A DNA stretch of 32,356 nt from the NCBI GenBank assembly GCA_003152455.1, contig PMAF01000188.1:9334-41689 (forward strand), read 5' to 3'. Positions 20,724 through 30,146 of the stretch are shown one piece after another. The position numbers and the translations under genes are program-made. Position 1 is the stretch's first letter; each line of letters begins with the position of its first letter. A model generated the notes under the pieces. It was not told where the DNA came from, did no database searches, and saw nothing but the letters and a program-made list of their open reading frames with translations. The DNA is from Hyphomicrobiales bacterium. Lineage in GTDB: Bacteria; Pseudomonadota; Alphaproteobacteria; Rhizobiales; Xanthobacteraceae.

Positions 20724-22700
20724 ATGAGCGACCATCACCACCACCGTCGATCCCCCGAGCAACCTGCCATCTCCGCGGACCGCGGCGCGCTGCTCAAGAC
20801 CGTGATCCACCTGTGGCCCTATATCTGGCCGTCCGACCGCCGCGACTTGAAGCTGCGCGTGCTGGGCGCCATGGTGCTGCTGCTCGCCGCCAAGCTCGCG
20901 ACTGTCGCGGTACCGTTTACCTTCAAATGGGCGACCGACGCGCTCGCCGGCCACGGCACCGCTCCGGCGGCGGCCACCGACTGGCTGGGCTGGGCTCTCG
21001 CCGTTCCCGTGGCCATGACCATCGCCTACGGCGGCATGCGTATTCTGATGGCGATACTTACCCAGACGCGTGACGGCATCTTCGCCAAGGTCGCGATGCA
21101 CGCGGTGCGCCGGCTCGCCTTCCGCACCTTTGTGCACATGCACGAGCTCTCGTTGCGCTTCCATCTCGAGCGCAAGACCGGAGGTCTGACCCGCGTGCTT
21201 GAGCGCGGCCGCAACGCCATCGAAACCATCGTGCGGATGGTGATCCTGCAACTCTCGCCCACCATCATCGAACTGGCGCTCATCGTTGGCGTGCTGATGT
21301 GGCAGTTCGACTGGCGCTACGTCGCGGTGATCCTGGCCACCGTCGCGGTCTATCTGGTTTACACCTATCACGCCACCGAGTGGCGCATCGGCATCCGCCG
21401 CCGGATGAACGAGAGCGACACCGACGCCAACGTCAAGGCGATCGACTCGCTGCTCAACTACGAGACAGTGAAATATTTCAGCGCCGAGCAACGCGAGGCC
21501 GAGCGTTACGACAAGTCGATGGCGCGCTACGAAGAGGCCAGCACCCGGGCGTATACCTCGCTCGCCGTGCTCAATGCCGGCCAGGCGGTGATCTTCACCC
21601 TCGGTCTCGCCGCCGCCATGGTGATGTGCGCCTTCGAGATCAAGGCCGGTACCAAGACGATTGGCGATTTCGTGTTGATCAACTCGATGATGATCCAGCT
21701 CTACCAGCCGCTCAATTTCATGGGCATGGTCTATCGCGAGATCAAGCAGGCGGTGATCGACATCGAACTTATGTTCTCGATTCTGGCGCGCGAGCCGGAA
21801 ATCAAGGATAGCCCCACCGCGCCGCCGCTGAACGTAACGAGCGGCACCGTCCGCTTCGAAGACGTGCGTTTCGCCTACGAGCCGGAACGCGCTATTCTGA
21901 AGGGCGTCAGCTTCGACGTTCCGGCCGGCAAGACGGTGGCCGTGGTCGGCCCTTCCGGCGCAGGCAAGTCGACGATTTCGCGGCTGCTGTTCCGATTCTA
22001 CGATCTGGCCGGTGGCCGCATCCTGATCGACGGCCAGGACATCGCTAAAGTCACGCAAGCCTCGCTGCGCCAGGCAATCGGCATGGTGCCGCAGGACACC
22101 GTGCTGTTCAACGACACCATCCGCTACAACATCCGCTACGGCCGCTGGGAAGCGAGCAATGATGATGTGGAGGAGGCTGCGCGGCTCGCGCAGATTGACG
22201 GCTTGATCCGGCTCGCGCCGAAAGGCTACGAGACCGAAGTCGGCGAGCGCGGCCTGAAACTATCGGGCGGCGAGAAGCAGCGCGTCGCGATCGCGCGCAC
22301 CATCCTGAAGGCGCCGCCGATCCTGGTGCTCGACGAGGCGACCTCGGCGCTCGACAGCCACACCGAAAGGGAAATCCAGGATGCGCTGGAACGGGTGTCC
22401 AAAGGCCGCACCACGCTGGTGATCGCGCACCGGCTCTCCACCATCGTCGGCGCCGACGAGATCATCGTGCTCGACCAGGGCGAGATCGTCGAACGCGGCA
22501 CGCATTTTGCGCTGCTCGCGGCAAACGGGCTTTATGCCAGTATGTGGAACCGCCAACGCGAGGCGGAGGAGGCGCGCGAGAAGCTCGCCCGCGTGGCCGA
22601 AGTCGATGTCGCGCCCAACCGCAATCCGCCGCCGGTCGAGGATGGCACTTCGGCCGATGACGCGACGCCGATTGAAGCGCCGGCGGACGCCGCGGAGTAG
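20724..22700 (+). CDS. Atm1-type ABC exporter (TM domain plus NBD)
   Basis: N-terminal six-TM domain; Walker A GPSGAGKST, signature LSGGEKQRVAIAR, Walker B ILVLDEATSALD; ALDAL/YFSAEQREAERYDKSMARYEEAS typical of the ATM1 group. Confidence 0.93.
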   Translation: MSDHHHHRRSPEQPAISADRGALLKTVIHLWPYIWPSDRRDLKLRVLGAMVLLLAAKLATVAVPFTFKWATDALAGHGTAPAAATDWLGWALAVPVAMTIAYGGMRILMAILTQTRDGIFAKVAMHAVRRLAFRTFVHMHELSLRFHLERKTGGLTRVLERGRNAIETIVRMVILQLSPTIIELALIVGVLMWQFDWRYVAVILATVAVYLVYTYHATEWRIGIRRRMNESDTDANVKAIDSLLNYETVKYFSAEQREAERYDKSMARYEEASTRAYTSLAVLNAGQAVIFTLGLAAAMVMCAFEIKAGTKTIGDFVLINSMMIQLYQPLNFMGMVYREIKQAVIDIELMFSILAREPEIKDSPTAPPLNVTSGTVRFEDVRFAYEPERAILKGVSFDVPAGKTVAVVGPSGAGKSTISRLLFRFYDLAGGRILIDGQDIAKVTQASLRQAIGMVPQDTVLFNDTIRYNIRYGRWEASNDDVEEAARLAQIDGLIRLAPKGYETEVGERGLKLSGGEKQRVAIARTILKAPPILVLDEATSALDSHTEREIQDALERVSKGRTTLVIAHRLSTIVGADEIIVLDQGEIVERGTHFALLAANGLYASMWNRQREAEEAREKLARVAEVDVAPNRNPPPVEDGTSADDATPIEAPADAAE

Positions 22701-22708
22701 GATAAAGC

Positions 22709-23407
22709 ATGTCGATCTACGATTCGATTCGCGCGCAAATCGTGCCAATCACGCCGGAGGGCTATCCCTTCATCGGCGCCTTCGCGCTCGCCAGTCTGGT
22801 GCTGTTCTGGCTGTGGAGCCCGCTCGGCTGGCTCGGCACGCTAGCGACGATCTGGTGCGCCTATTTCTTCCGCGACCCGCCGCGCGTCACGCCGGTGCGC
22901 GATGGCCTGGTCGTGGCGCCGGCCGACGGCCGCGTCAGCCAGATCACCACCGCGCCACCGCCGCACGAACTGGGGCTTGGCGACAAGCCGCTGCCGCGCA
23001 TCTCGATTTTCATGAGCGTGTTCGACTGTCACGTGAACCGCAGCCCGGTCAGCGGCCGTATCGAGAAAATCGTCTATCAACCCGGCAAGTTCTTCAACGC
23101 GGATCTCGACAAGGCGAGCGCCGACAACGAGCGCAATTCGCTGGTGATCGCGACCGCCGGCGCGCGAGTGGCGGTGGTGCAAATCGCCGGCCTGGTGGCG
23201 CGCCGCATCGTTTGCTTCGTGCGCGAGGGCCAGCCGGTCGGCGCCGGCGAGCGGTTCGGCATGATCCGCTTCGGCTCGCGCCTCGACGTCTATCTGCCCG
23301 ACGGCACGCCGCCGATGGTGGCGGTCGGGCAGACTTCGCTCGCGGGCGAAACCGTGCTCGCCGATCTACGCAACGGCGATGCCGGGCGCGCTTTCAAGAG
23401 CGGTTAA
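22709..23407 (+). CDS. psd: Phosphatidylserine decarboxylase proenzyme
   Basis: [49 protein letters not shown]-terminal [14 protein letters not shown] containing the G-S cleavage site. Confidence 0.95.
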   Translation: MSIYDSIRAQIVPITPEGYPFIGAFALASLVLFWLWSPLGWLGTLATIWCAYFFRDPPRVTPVRDGLVVAPADGRVSQITTAPPPHELGLGDKPLPRISIFMSVFDCHVNRSPVSGRIEKIVYQPGKFFNADLDKASADNERNSLVIATAGARVAVVQIAGLVARRIVCFVREGQPVGAGERFGMIRFGSRLDVYLPDGTPPMVAVGQTSLAGETVLADLRNGDAGRAFKSG

Positions 23408-23472
23408 ATCGTTAACGAGGCCGCGAAACCGGACCGGCGCGCCGTGGCGCGCGCACCCGCAATCGTCTATAT

Positions 23473-24363
23473 ATGGGTGCCATGGTGTTTCCGCCGTTCG
23501 ATCCCGCTCCGCCGCCCCGGCGCCGCTTCAAGGCGATCCCGGTGCGCACGCTGCTGCCTAATCTGGTTACGCTGTTGGCGTTATGCGCCGGGCTGACCGC
23601 GATCCGCATGGCGGTCGAAAACAGGCTCGATCTGGCACTGGCGGCGATCGTGCTGGCGGTGCTGCTCGACGGTATCGATGGTCGCATCGCGCGCATGCTC
23701 AAGGGCACTTCGCGCTTCGGTGCTGAGCTCGATAGCCTCGCGGACTTCGTAAATTTCGGCGTGGCGCCGGCGCTGATCCTGTATTTCTGGGGCCTGCAGG
23801 AGCTCAAATCGGCAGGCTGGATCGCGGCATTAGTATTTGCGATCTGCGCTGCGCTGCGGCTTGCGCGTTTCAACGTGATGATCGACGACCCCAACCAGCC
23901 GGCCTGGGCGGGAAATTTCTTCACCGGAATTCCGGCGCCGGCCGGCGCCATCACGGTGCTGCTGCCGATCTACCTCAATTTCCTCGGCGTCTCCAACGGG
24001 CTGGTCACGGTCTGGATCACCTTCCTCTACACGTTGGCCATCGCGTTGTTGATGGTGTCGCGGCTGCCGGTGTTCTCCGGCAAGCGCGTGGGCAAGCGCG
24101 TGCCGCCCGATATGGTGCTGCTGGTGTTCGTGGTGGTGGTGTTGTTCTTCGCGTTGTTGATCAGCTATCCGTGGGCTGTGCTCACCATCGGCACGCTGGC
24201 CTATCTCGGCTGCCTGCCGCTCGGCTGGCTGTCCTATCGCGAACATCAGCGCAAGGATGCGGCTGCCTTTGCCGCCGCGACTCCCGCCGGCGAAGCGCCG
24301 ACGGCGCCGGATCATATCCAGCCCGGCGATTCCGATCACGAGCGCCCGGCGCGCCTGAACTGA
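23473..24363 (+). CDS. pssA: CDP-diacylglycerol-serine O-phosphatidyltransferase
   Basis: CDP-alcohol phosphotransferase motif LLDGIDGRIARMLKGTSRFGAELDSLADFVNFGVAPA; multiple TM. Confidence 0.94.
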   Translation: MGAMVFPPFDPAPPPRRRFKAIPVRTLLPNLVTLLALCAGLTAIRMAVENRLDLALAAIVLAVLLDGIDGRIARMLKGTSRFGAELDSLADFVNFGVAPALILYFWGLQELKSAGWIAALVFAICAALRLARFNVMIDDPNQPAWAGNFFTGIPAPAGAITVLLPIYLNFLGVSNGLVTVWITFLYTLAIALLMVSRLPVFSGKRVGKRVPPDMVLLVFVVVVLFFALLISYPWAVLTIGTLAYLGCLPLGWLSYREHQRKDAAAFAAATPAGEAPTAPDHIQPGDSDHERPARLN

Positions 24364-24383
24364 TCGACCGCATTCCAAAACCC

Positions 24384-24905
24384 ATGCCGCGCGCCACCAG
24401 CGTCCTTGCCGCCGCCGACCGCCATGATCGGCCGGTCATCGATACCGTGATCCTCGATTACGCCCAGCGCAGCGAGCAGAAAATCACTGTCACCGGCGTG
24501 AAGGGCTGCACTTTCGAGATCGATCTGCACCAGCCGTCGCGTTTGCGCACCGACGACGTGCTACTGCTCGACGACGGCAGACTGGTGGAAGTCGTGGCCG
24601 CGCCCGAGCCGCTGATCGAGGCGCGCGCGGCGGACGTGGCCGCGCTGTCGCGGCTCGCCTGGCATCTCGGCGACCGCCACGTGCCGGTGCAGGTGCTGCC
24701 CAACCGGATCCGTGTGCGGCGCGATGCCGCGGTCGAATCGCTGCTTCAATCGCTCGGGGCGAAAGTAGTTGTGATCGAAGCGCCGTTCGAACCGGAAGGC
24801 GGTGCCTATGCCTCATCGCATGGGCACGGCCACGCGCACGACGTTCACGACCATGCGCACGATCATCACGGCCATTCGCACGGCCACGACCACCACGATC
24901 ATTGA
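24384..24905 (+). CDS. ureE: Urease accessory protein UreE with His-rich tail
   Basis: LSRLAWHLGDRHVPVQVLPNRIRVRRD; C-terminal HGHGHAHDVHDHAHDHHGHSHGHDHHDH. Confidence 0.9.
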   Translation: MPRATSVLAAADRHDRPVIDTVILDYAQRSEQKITVTGVKGCTFEIDLHQPSRLRTDDVLLLDDGRLVEVVAAPEPLIEARAADVAALSRLAWHLGDRHVPVQVLPNRIRVRRDAAVESLLQSLGAKVVVIEAPFEPEGGAYASSHGHGHAHDVHDHAHDHHGHSHGHDHHDH

Positions 24906-25561
24906 TTGCGATATCCCTGCGTGCCGAACGGGTAGCCGGGCATCAGGTCGTAAGGATGCCCCCAGCCCGGCAGCGCTTTCGTGCGCTCGAGCCAGGCGCC
25001 GATCGCGGGACAGTCCTTGGCGATATCGAAGCCGAACTCCTCCGGCGGATAGAACAGATAACCGGTCATCGAAATGTCGGCGATGGTCGGCTTGTCGCTG
25101 ACCAAAAATTTTCGTCCGGTCAGCCGCTTGTTGACGATGGCGAGCGCGGCCTCGATGCGCCCTTTCAAGAATGCCATCACCGCCGGATCGCCGGGCTTCG
25201 ATGCGAAATTCTTGAGAAAGCGGTACGGCCCGAGGAAACCGTTGACCTTCTGGTTGTCGAAGATGATCCAGCGCAGCGATTCCAGCTCCTCATCTTCGCC
25301 TTGCGGCTTGAACTTGCCGGAATGGTTCGCAAGATAAGTGAGGATCACGCCCGATTGGCTGAGCCTTTTCTCGCCGTGCACCAGCACAGGCGCCTCGCCC
25401 ATCTCATTGATGCTCTCGCGAAACTCCGGCGTGCGTTGCGGCGCCGTGCCGAAGAAATCGTACCAGACCGGCTCCCATTTGGCGCCGATCAGATTGAGCA
25501 TCAGCGCCGTTCGGTAGGCGTTGCCGGACTGGGCGAAGCAGTAGAGTTGATAATCGGCCAT
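24899..25561 (-). CDS. Glutathione S-transferase family protein
   Basis: YQLYCFAQSGNAYRTALMLNLIGAKWEPVWYDFF; LSQSGVILTYLANHSGKF; PTIADISMTGYLF. Confidence 0.9.
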   Translation of the reverse strand: MADYQLYCFAQSGNAYRTALMLNLIGAKWEPVWYDFFGTAPQRTPEFRESINEMGEAPVLVHGEKRLSQSGVILTYLANHSGKFKPQGEDEELESLRWIIFDNQKVNGFLGPYRFLKNFASKPGDPAVMAFLKGRIEAALAIVNKRLTGRKFLVSDKPTIADISMTGYLFYPPEEFGFDIAKDCPAIGAWLERTKALPGWGHPYDLMPGYPFGTQGYRNQ

Positions 25562-25614
25562 TGGCGATCCTAAACCGGTCCCCGCATTTCGGGATCATGC
25601 TCGAAGCACATCTT

Positions 25615-27111
25615 TTACTTCATGGTCGGGATCACGAATTCGGCGCCTTCCTTGGTGCCGGTCGGCCAGCGCGAGGTCACGGTTTTGGTCTTGGTGTAGA
25701 AGCGGACCGAATCCGGTCCGTGCTGGTTGAGATCGCCGAAGCCGGAGCGCTTCCAGCCGCCGAAGGTGTAATAGGCGAGCGGCACCGGAATGGCGAAGTT
25801 CACGCCCACCATGCCGACCTGCACCCGGTTGACGAAGTCGCGCGCTGTATCGCCGTCACGCGTGAAGATGGCGACGCCGTTGCCGTATTCATGTTCGGAA
25901 GGCAATCGCACCGCTTCCTCGTAGTCCTTGGCGCGCACCACCGCGAGCACCGGCCCGAAGATTTCTTCCTTGTAGATTTTCATCCTTGGTTTCACCTCGT
26001 CGAACAGGCAGCCGCCGAGGAAATTGCCGTTCTCGTAGCCCTGCAACTTGAACCCGCGACCGTCCACCACGAGCTTGGCGCCTTCCTTGACGCCGGTATC
26101 GATATAGCCGCGCACTTTATTGAGCAGCTCCTTGGTGACCATCGGGCCGTAGTCGGCCTGGGCATCGGTGGAGGGCCCTATCTTCAAGCTCTCCACGCGC
26201 CGGATCAGCTTCTTGACCAGCGCGTCGGCGGTCTTCTCGCCGACCGGCACCGCCACCGACACCGCCATGCAGCGCTCGCCGGCTGAGCCGTAGCCGGCGC
26301 CGATCAGCGCATCGACGGCCTGATCCATGTCGGCGTCGGGCATCACGATCATGTGATTCTTGGCGCCGCCGAAACATTGCACGCGCTTTCCGTTGGCGCA
26401 GCCGGTCGAATAAATATATTCCGCGATCGCCGACGAGCCGACGAAGCCGATCGCCTTGATACGGTCGTCGGTGAGCAGCGTGTCGACGGCTTCCTTGTCG
26501 CCATTGACGACGTTGAGCACGCCTTCCGGCAGGCCGGCCTCGAGGAACAGTTCCGCGATCCGCATCGGCACCGACGGATCGCGCTCCGATGGCTTGAGGA
26601 TGAAAGCATTGCCGCAGGCGATCGCGGGCGCGGCCTTCCACAGCGGAATCATCGCTGGGAAATTGAACGGCGTGATGCCGGCGACCACGCCGAGCGCCTG
26701 CCGCACCGAATAAAGGTCGATGCCCGGGCCGGCGCCTTCGGTGTATTCGCCCTTGAGCAAATGCGGAATGCCGCAGGCGAATTCCACTACCTCGAGCCCG
26801 CGCTGGATGTCGCCGCGCGCGTCGGGCAGCGTCTTGCCGTGCTCGGACGAGAGCAGTTTGGCGAGGCTGTCGTATTCTTTCTGCACCAGTTCGAGGAACT
26901 TGAACATCACGCGGGCGCGCCGCTGCGGATTGGTCGCCGCCCAGGCTGGCTGCGCCGCTTGCGCGTTGGCGATGGCATGCTCGACCTCGGAATGCTTGGC
27001 CAGCGCCACCTTGGCCTGCACCTCGCCGGTATTGGGATCGAAGATGTCGCCGAAGCGTCCGGAGGTCCCTTTGACGGCGTTGCCCCCGATGAAATGGCCA
27101 ATCTCGCGCAT
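25615..27111 (-). CDS. mmsA: CoA-acylating methylmalonate-semialdehyde dehydrogenase
   Basis: GITPFNFPAMIPLWKAAPAIACGNAFILKPSERDPSVP; GSAGERCMAVSVAVPVG; FGGWKRSGFGDLNQHGPDSVRFYTKTKTVTSRWP. Confidence 0.95.
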   Translation of the reverse strand: MREIGHFIGGNAVKGTSGRFGDIFDPNTGEVQAKVALAKHSEVEHAIANAQAAQPAWAATNPQRRARVMFKFLELVQKEYDSLAKLLSSEHGKTLPDARGDIQRGLEVVEFACGIPHLLKGEYTEGAGPGIDLYSVRQALGVVAGITPFNFPAMIPLWKAAPAIACGNAFILKPSERDPSVPMRIAELFLEAGLPEGVLNVVNGDKEAVDTLLTDDRIKAIGFVGSSAIAEYIYSTGCANGKRVQCFGGAKNHMIVMPDADMDQAVDALIGAGYGSAGERCMAVSVAVPVGEKTADALVKKLIRRVESLKIGPSTDAQADYGPMVTKELLNKVRGYIDTGVKEGAKLVVDGRGFKLQGYENGNFLGGCLFDEVKPRMKIYKEEIFGPVLAVVRAKDYEEAVRLPSEHEYGNGVAIFTRDGDTARDFVNRVQVGMVGVNFAIPVPLAYYTFGGWKRSGFGDLNQHGPDSVRFYTKTKTVTSRWPTGTKEGAEFVIPTMK

Positions 27112-27290
27112 GGATCGCTCCTCCGGTTTTTAGGGGTCCTGGGACGGGACCTTAGGTCTTCGGTGTCCAATTGCCGCGATTTTTGCAGCCTTTTGCCGGG
27201 CGGTCACGGGCAGGCCCGGTTAAGGCAGGCGTTTTTCTTTCACGAACGGTTAGCCTTTACCGCCTCTTAACTGCCGTTTTGCTAACCTCC

Positions 27291-27307
27291 GTTAACCCCG
27301 GTATATT
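27291..27307 (+). repeat. Copy 1 of 17-bp direct repeat GTTAACCCCGGTATATT
   Basis: 16/17 identical to 27366-27382; imperfect dyad TTAACC..GGTATA. Confidence 0.7.
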
Positions 27308-27356
27308 GCAAAACATCAATAATAACGGGCTTTATGTCCTTTCCAGTTTACCGCAG

Positions 27357-27384
27357 TTGACAGGAGTTAACCCTGGTATATTAG
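27357..27384 (+). promoter_or_regulatory. Candidate integrase promoter (TTGACA -35; TATTAG -10, 16-bp spacer)
   Basis: Exact TTGACA at 27357-27362 and TATTAG at 27379-27384, about 40 bp upstream of the integrase ATG. Confidence 0.4.
27366..27382 (+). repeat. Copy 2 of 17-bp direct repeat GTTAACCCTGGTATATT
   Basis: 16/17 identical to 27291-27307; lies between the candidate -35 and -10. Confidence 0.7.
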
Positions 27385-27426
27385 CTTTTATTAGACCAAC
27401 GGTTCCAAGAAGTAGGATATCAAGCA

Positions 27427-28728
27427 ATGTCGCGCACCGTCAGAGATTCGAAGCTGGAAACGCGCGCGGCCCGCGACCGGCTTCCGGCGCAGGCCAAGCC
27501 ATTCTGGCGGACATTACGACCGGGCGACCTTCACCTCGGCTACCGCCGCCGCCGAAAGGACGCCCCCGGGAGCTGGTGCGTGCGGATCTACCTCGGCGTC
27601 GATGCCGTCGCCACGGGCAAGTCGCCATACCGCGTCGAGGCGCTAGGGGGTTATGCCGACGACTACGAGGATGCCAACGGTGACACTATCCTCAGTTATG
27701 CACAGGCGCAGAGCGCGGCGCTGGCGCTGGCGCGGGGGCACGCGGCGCGCGGTACGCGCGGCCCGATGACGGTGGGCGACGCGATCGCCGATTACATAAA
27801 ATATCTGCGGCTTGAGAAGCGGACCGGGGACGATGCCGAGCGGCGCGCGAGGGCGCTTATTTCCCCAGAACTCGGCGCGATCAAGCTGGACGATCTGACG
27901 ACTGCCCGCCTTTTGCAATGGCGTGATGTGCTCGCCGCCAAGCCGGCGCGGTTGCGCACGATGCGGGGCGCGCCGCAGAACAGCCGGGAGCCGACGACCG
28001 ATGACGCCAAGCGAGCCCGCCGCGCCACTGTCAACCGCACCGCTTCGATCCTGAAGGCCGCGCTCAATCGTGCTTTTCGGCACGGGCTCATCGACAGTGA
28101 TCTCGCGTGGCGGCGGCTCGCGCCCCTTAAGAATACTCATGCCGCACGCCCCGGCCATCTCAGCGTCGCCGAGGCGAAACGCCTAATCAACGCGACCGAC
28201 CCCGACACCGGCTTCCGCGACCTCGTGCGTGCGGCGCTCGCCACCGGCTGCCGATATGGCGAACTGTGCACCCTGCGGGTGAAGGACTTTCATCGCGGCA
28301 AGATCGCGATTCACCACTCCAAGTCGGGTAAGCCGCGCGACGTCGTGTTGAATGACGAGGGTGTGGCGCTATTCGAGCAGCTCACCGCCGGGCGCGCGGG
28401 CGACGAGATTATGCTCCACCGCGCGGACGGCGGGGCGTGGCAGAAGTCGCAGCAAGCTCCCCCGATGGCTGCGGCGTGCCGGGCGGCGAAGATCACGCCG
28501 CCTGTCGGCTTCCACGCATTGCGGCATACCTACGCATCGCTTTGCATAAGGTCGGGCGTGCCGCTGCTGGTGGTGGCGCACAATCTCGGCCACCGCGACA
28601 CGAGCATGATCGAGAAGCATTATGGACATCTGACGCAGACCTATATCGATAAGGCCATCCGCGAGGGGGCGCCAAAGTTTGGTTTCAAGCCGGATCGGAA
28701 GGTACGGCAACTCGGGGTGCCATCATGA
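27427..28728 (+). CDS. Tyrosine recombinase / site-specific integrase
   Basis: Catalytic box ATGCRYGELCTLRVKD; HALRHTYASLCIRSG; LGHRDTSMIEKHYGHLT. Confidence 0.95.
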   Translation: MSRTVRDSKLETRAARDRLPAQAKPFWRTLRPGDLHLGYRRRRKDAPGSWCVRIYLGVDAVATGKSPYRVEALGGYADDYEDANGDTILSYAQAQSAALALARGHAARGTRGPMTVGDAIADYIKYLRLEKRTGDDAERRARALISPELGAIKLDDLTTARLLQWRDVLAAKPARLRTMRGAPQNSREPTTDDAKRARRATVNRTASILKAALNRAFRHGLIDSDLAWRRLAPLKNTHAARPGHLSVAEAKRLINATDPDTGFRDLVRAALATGCRYGELCTLRVKDFHRGKIAIHHSKSGKPRDVVLNDEGVALFEQLTAGRAGDEIMLHRADGGAWQKSQQAPPMAAACRAAKITPPVGFHALRHTYASLCIRSGVPLLVVAHNLGHRDTSMIEKHYGHLTQTYIDKAIREGAPKFGFKPDRKVRQLGVPS

Positions 28729-29051
28729 GCGCGAAGCCGAAGCGCGCCGCGATAAATTACCGCTGTCTGGATTGTCGGGTGGATAAGGAAGGTCGGTTGT
28801 ACCTTCCGCCGGGCAAATATCAAATTGATGAGTACGCCTATTTGTATGCGCCGCGCACCACTCGAAACGCGGAGCCATATGTAGCGCTATTGAGGGGGCA
28901 AATTAATAGGGCTGCGCGGATTGCCACAACTCGAGCGATGATCCGCCGCAAAGACAATTCCGCATCGCGCAAAACTGCTCAGCAGTTACTGAAGACGCTC
29001 GCTAGGATTGACAAGCTAACAGCTGGCTTCCACACGACGGAGCCGCAATGA
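28725..29051 (+). CDS. Hypothetical protein (108 aa), translationally coupled to integrase
   Basis: ATGA overlap with the integrase stop; CLDC motif; basic C-terminus; lower GC than the core region. Confidence 0.7.
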   Translation: MSAKPKRAAINYRCLDCRVDKEGRLYLPPGKYQIDEYAYLYAPRTTRNAEPYVALLRGQINRAARIATTRAMIRRKDNSASRKTAQQLLKTLARIDKLTAGFHTTEPQ

Positions 29052-29458
29052 TCGCGGCCGATCTTAGCCGAGTGTTCGAGGCGAGAGCGCCCGAAAAAAC
29101 CGTTATTCCGTCCGTTGTCGAGATCATCAATAATATTCGATCAATTCGCGACTGGCATCTTCACCTTCAAAAAGGATTTACTCTTATTTCCGCAGGTTCC
29201 AATCGCGCCGACCTGTTCGGCCAACACTTTGTCGAAGATGTAATTGATCTTTATCGGCACTATACTCACAAATTGCCGCCAGCCAGTCGAACATCGCCGT
29301 TTGCAAGCCTGCTAGCTGCGGCTTGGATGGACCTTGGTTTACCGACACCGCCTGGAAAAAATAGGAAGGCGACGGAGTTTGAAGACGTCGTCTCGCTCTT
29401 CGGCTTCAAGGTCGAGACTGCAATTAAACGCATTAGGAATAAGAAAATGCGTTCCTAA
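29048..29458 (+). CDS. Hypothetical protein (136 aa), translationally coupled
   Basis: ATGA overlap with the previous ORF; helical protein with LLAAAWMDLGLPTPPGKNRKATEFEDVV. Confidence 0.7.
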   Translation: MIAADLSRVFEARAPEKTVIPSVVEIINNIRSIRDWHLHLQKGFTLISAGSNRADLFGQHFVEDVIDLYRHYTHKLPPASRTSPFASLLAAAWMDLGLPTPPGKNRKATEFEDVVSLFGFKVETAIKRIRNKKMRS

Positions 29459-29481
29459 CGCGGTAGGAGCTAAAACTAGCG

Positions 29482-29515
29482 CTTGCTAGCGGTTAGTAAC
29501 CCTAACCGGAGCAAG
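29482..29515. other. Strong hairpin overlapping the Shine-Dalgarno region of the AlpA-like gene
   Basis: CTTGCT-ag-CGGTTAG-taacc-CTAACCG-g-AGCAAG: 6+7 bp stems, 5-nt loop; SD-like GGAG lies in the 3' arm; ATG at 29520. Confidence 0.75.
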
Positions 29516-29519
29516 TCCG

Positions 29520-29867
29520 ATGCCAGCCGACGACACAAAACCCGCTGCCAAGCGGGCAGCAAAAACGATAACGCAGTTCTGCGCCACGAAACAATTCTCC
29601 GAGCCGACCTACTACAAATTGAAAGCTCGGGGTCTTGGCCCGCGCGAAATGAGAATCGGGCCAATAGTTCGCATCAGCCCCGAAGCCAAAGACGAGTGGG
29701 ACCGCGCGAGAGAGAATCCCGTTGGGGAAGAAGCCCAGGAGATCGCCCGCACCGCCAAGGCGCTTCAGGAGCGCGGTCGCAGGGCGGCGAGAAAGTCCGT
29801 TGCGTCGCCTCGGCACGTTTCGGTTTGTGCCGAGAGTCGCGCCCGTCGCGCGAAGGTAATGGCGTGA
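29520..29867 (+). CDS. AlpA/excisionase-like small DNA-binding protein (putative)
   Basis: ITQFCATKQFSEPTYYKLKARGLGPREMRIGPIVRISPEAKDEWDRARE resembles the winged-helix AlpA/MerR-like pattern (TYYKLrxxGxGP...xIsxEA..W). Confidence 0.65.
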   Translation: MPADDTKPAAKRAAKTITQFCATKQFSEPTYYKLKARGLGPREMRIGPIVRISPEAKDEWDRARENPVGEEAQEIARTAKALQERGRRAARKSVASPRHVSVCAESRARRAKVMA

Positions 29868-29873
29868 TCCACC

Positions 29874-30095
29874 ATGACACAAAAAGAGTTGAGCCCCGCC
29901 GGTTTACCATTCCTGGCAGCGGCGCTGGCACACGGAGAACCGAGATACTACGAGGCGAGCTTCCGCACGCCGTTGGCGCGCATGTTGCCTAACGATGATG
30001 AGCGTTCGACGAATTTGCTCGGCATGTGGGCTGCTGTAAAAACGCCACGATCTTTTCGAGCGGCACGCCGTCGAGCTGATACACGACGACATTAA
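29874..30095 (+). CDS. Hypothetical short ORF
   Basis: Open frame of 73 aa shortly after the AlpA-like gene; no recognised family. Confidence 0.3.
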   Translation: MTQKELSPAGLPFLAAALAHGEPRYYEASFRTPLARMLPNDDERSTNLLGMWAAVKTPRSFRAARRRADTRRH

Positions 30096-30131
30096 ATCTT
30101 ATTTTTTGATCCAGATCACGGCGACCAACTA

Positions 30132-30146
30132 ATCATTTGAAATGAT
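30132..30146. repeat. Perfect palindrome ATCATTT-G-AAATGAT
   Basis: 7-bp arms around one central base in an AT-rich intergenic stretch. Confidence 0.6.

Noticed and set aside
20604-22058. 692-aa minus-strand ORF extending the LOG protein upstream
   Set aside because: The extension is antisense to a well-supported ABC exporter; low-complexity His/Arg/Gly composition is typical of GC-rich antisense frames. LOG start set at MRERENPSK.
23403-23419. TTAAATCGTTAAC as a CtrA site upstream of pssA
   Set aside because: Spacer is 4 nt instead of 7; does not fit the consensus.
24814-24902. Repetitive cat/cac/gac tract as a tandem DNA repeat
   Set aside because: Explained by the His-rich metal-binding tail of UreE.
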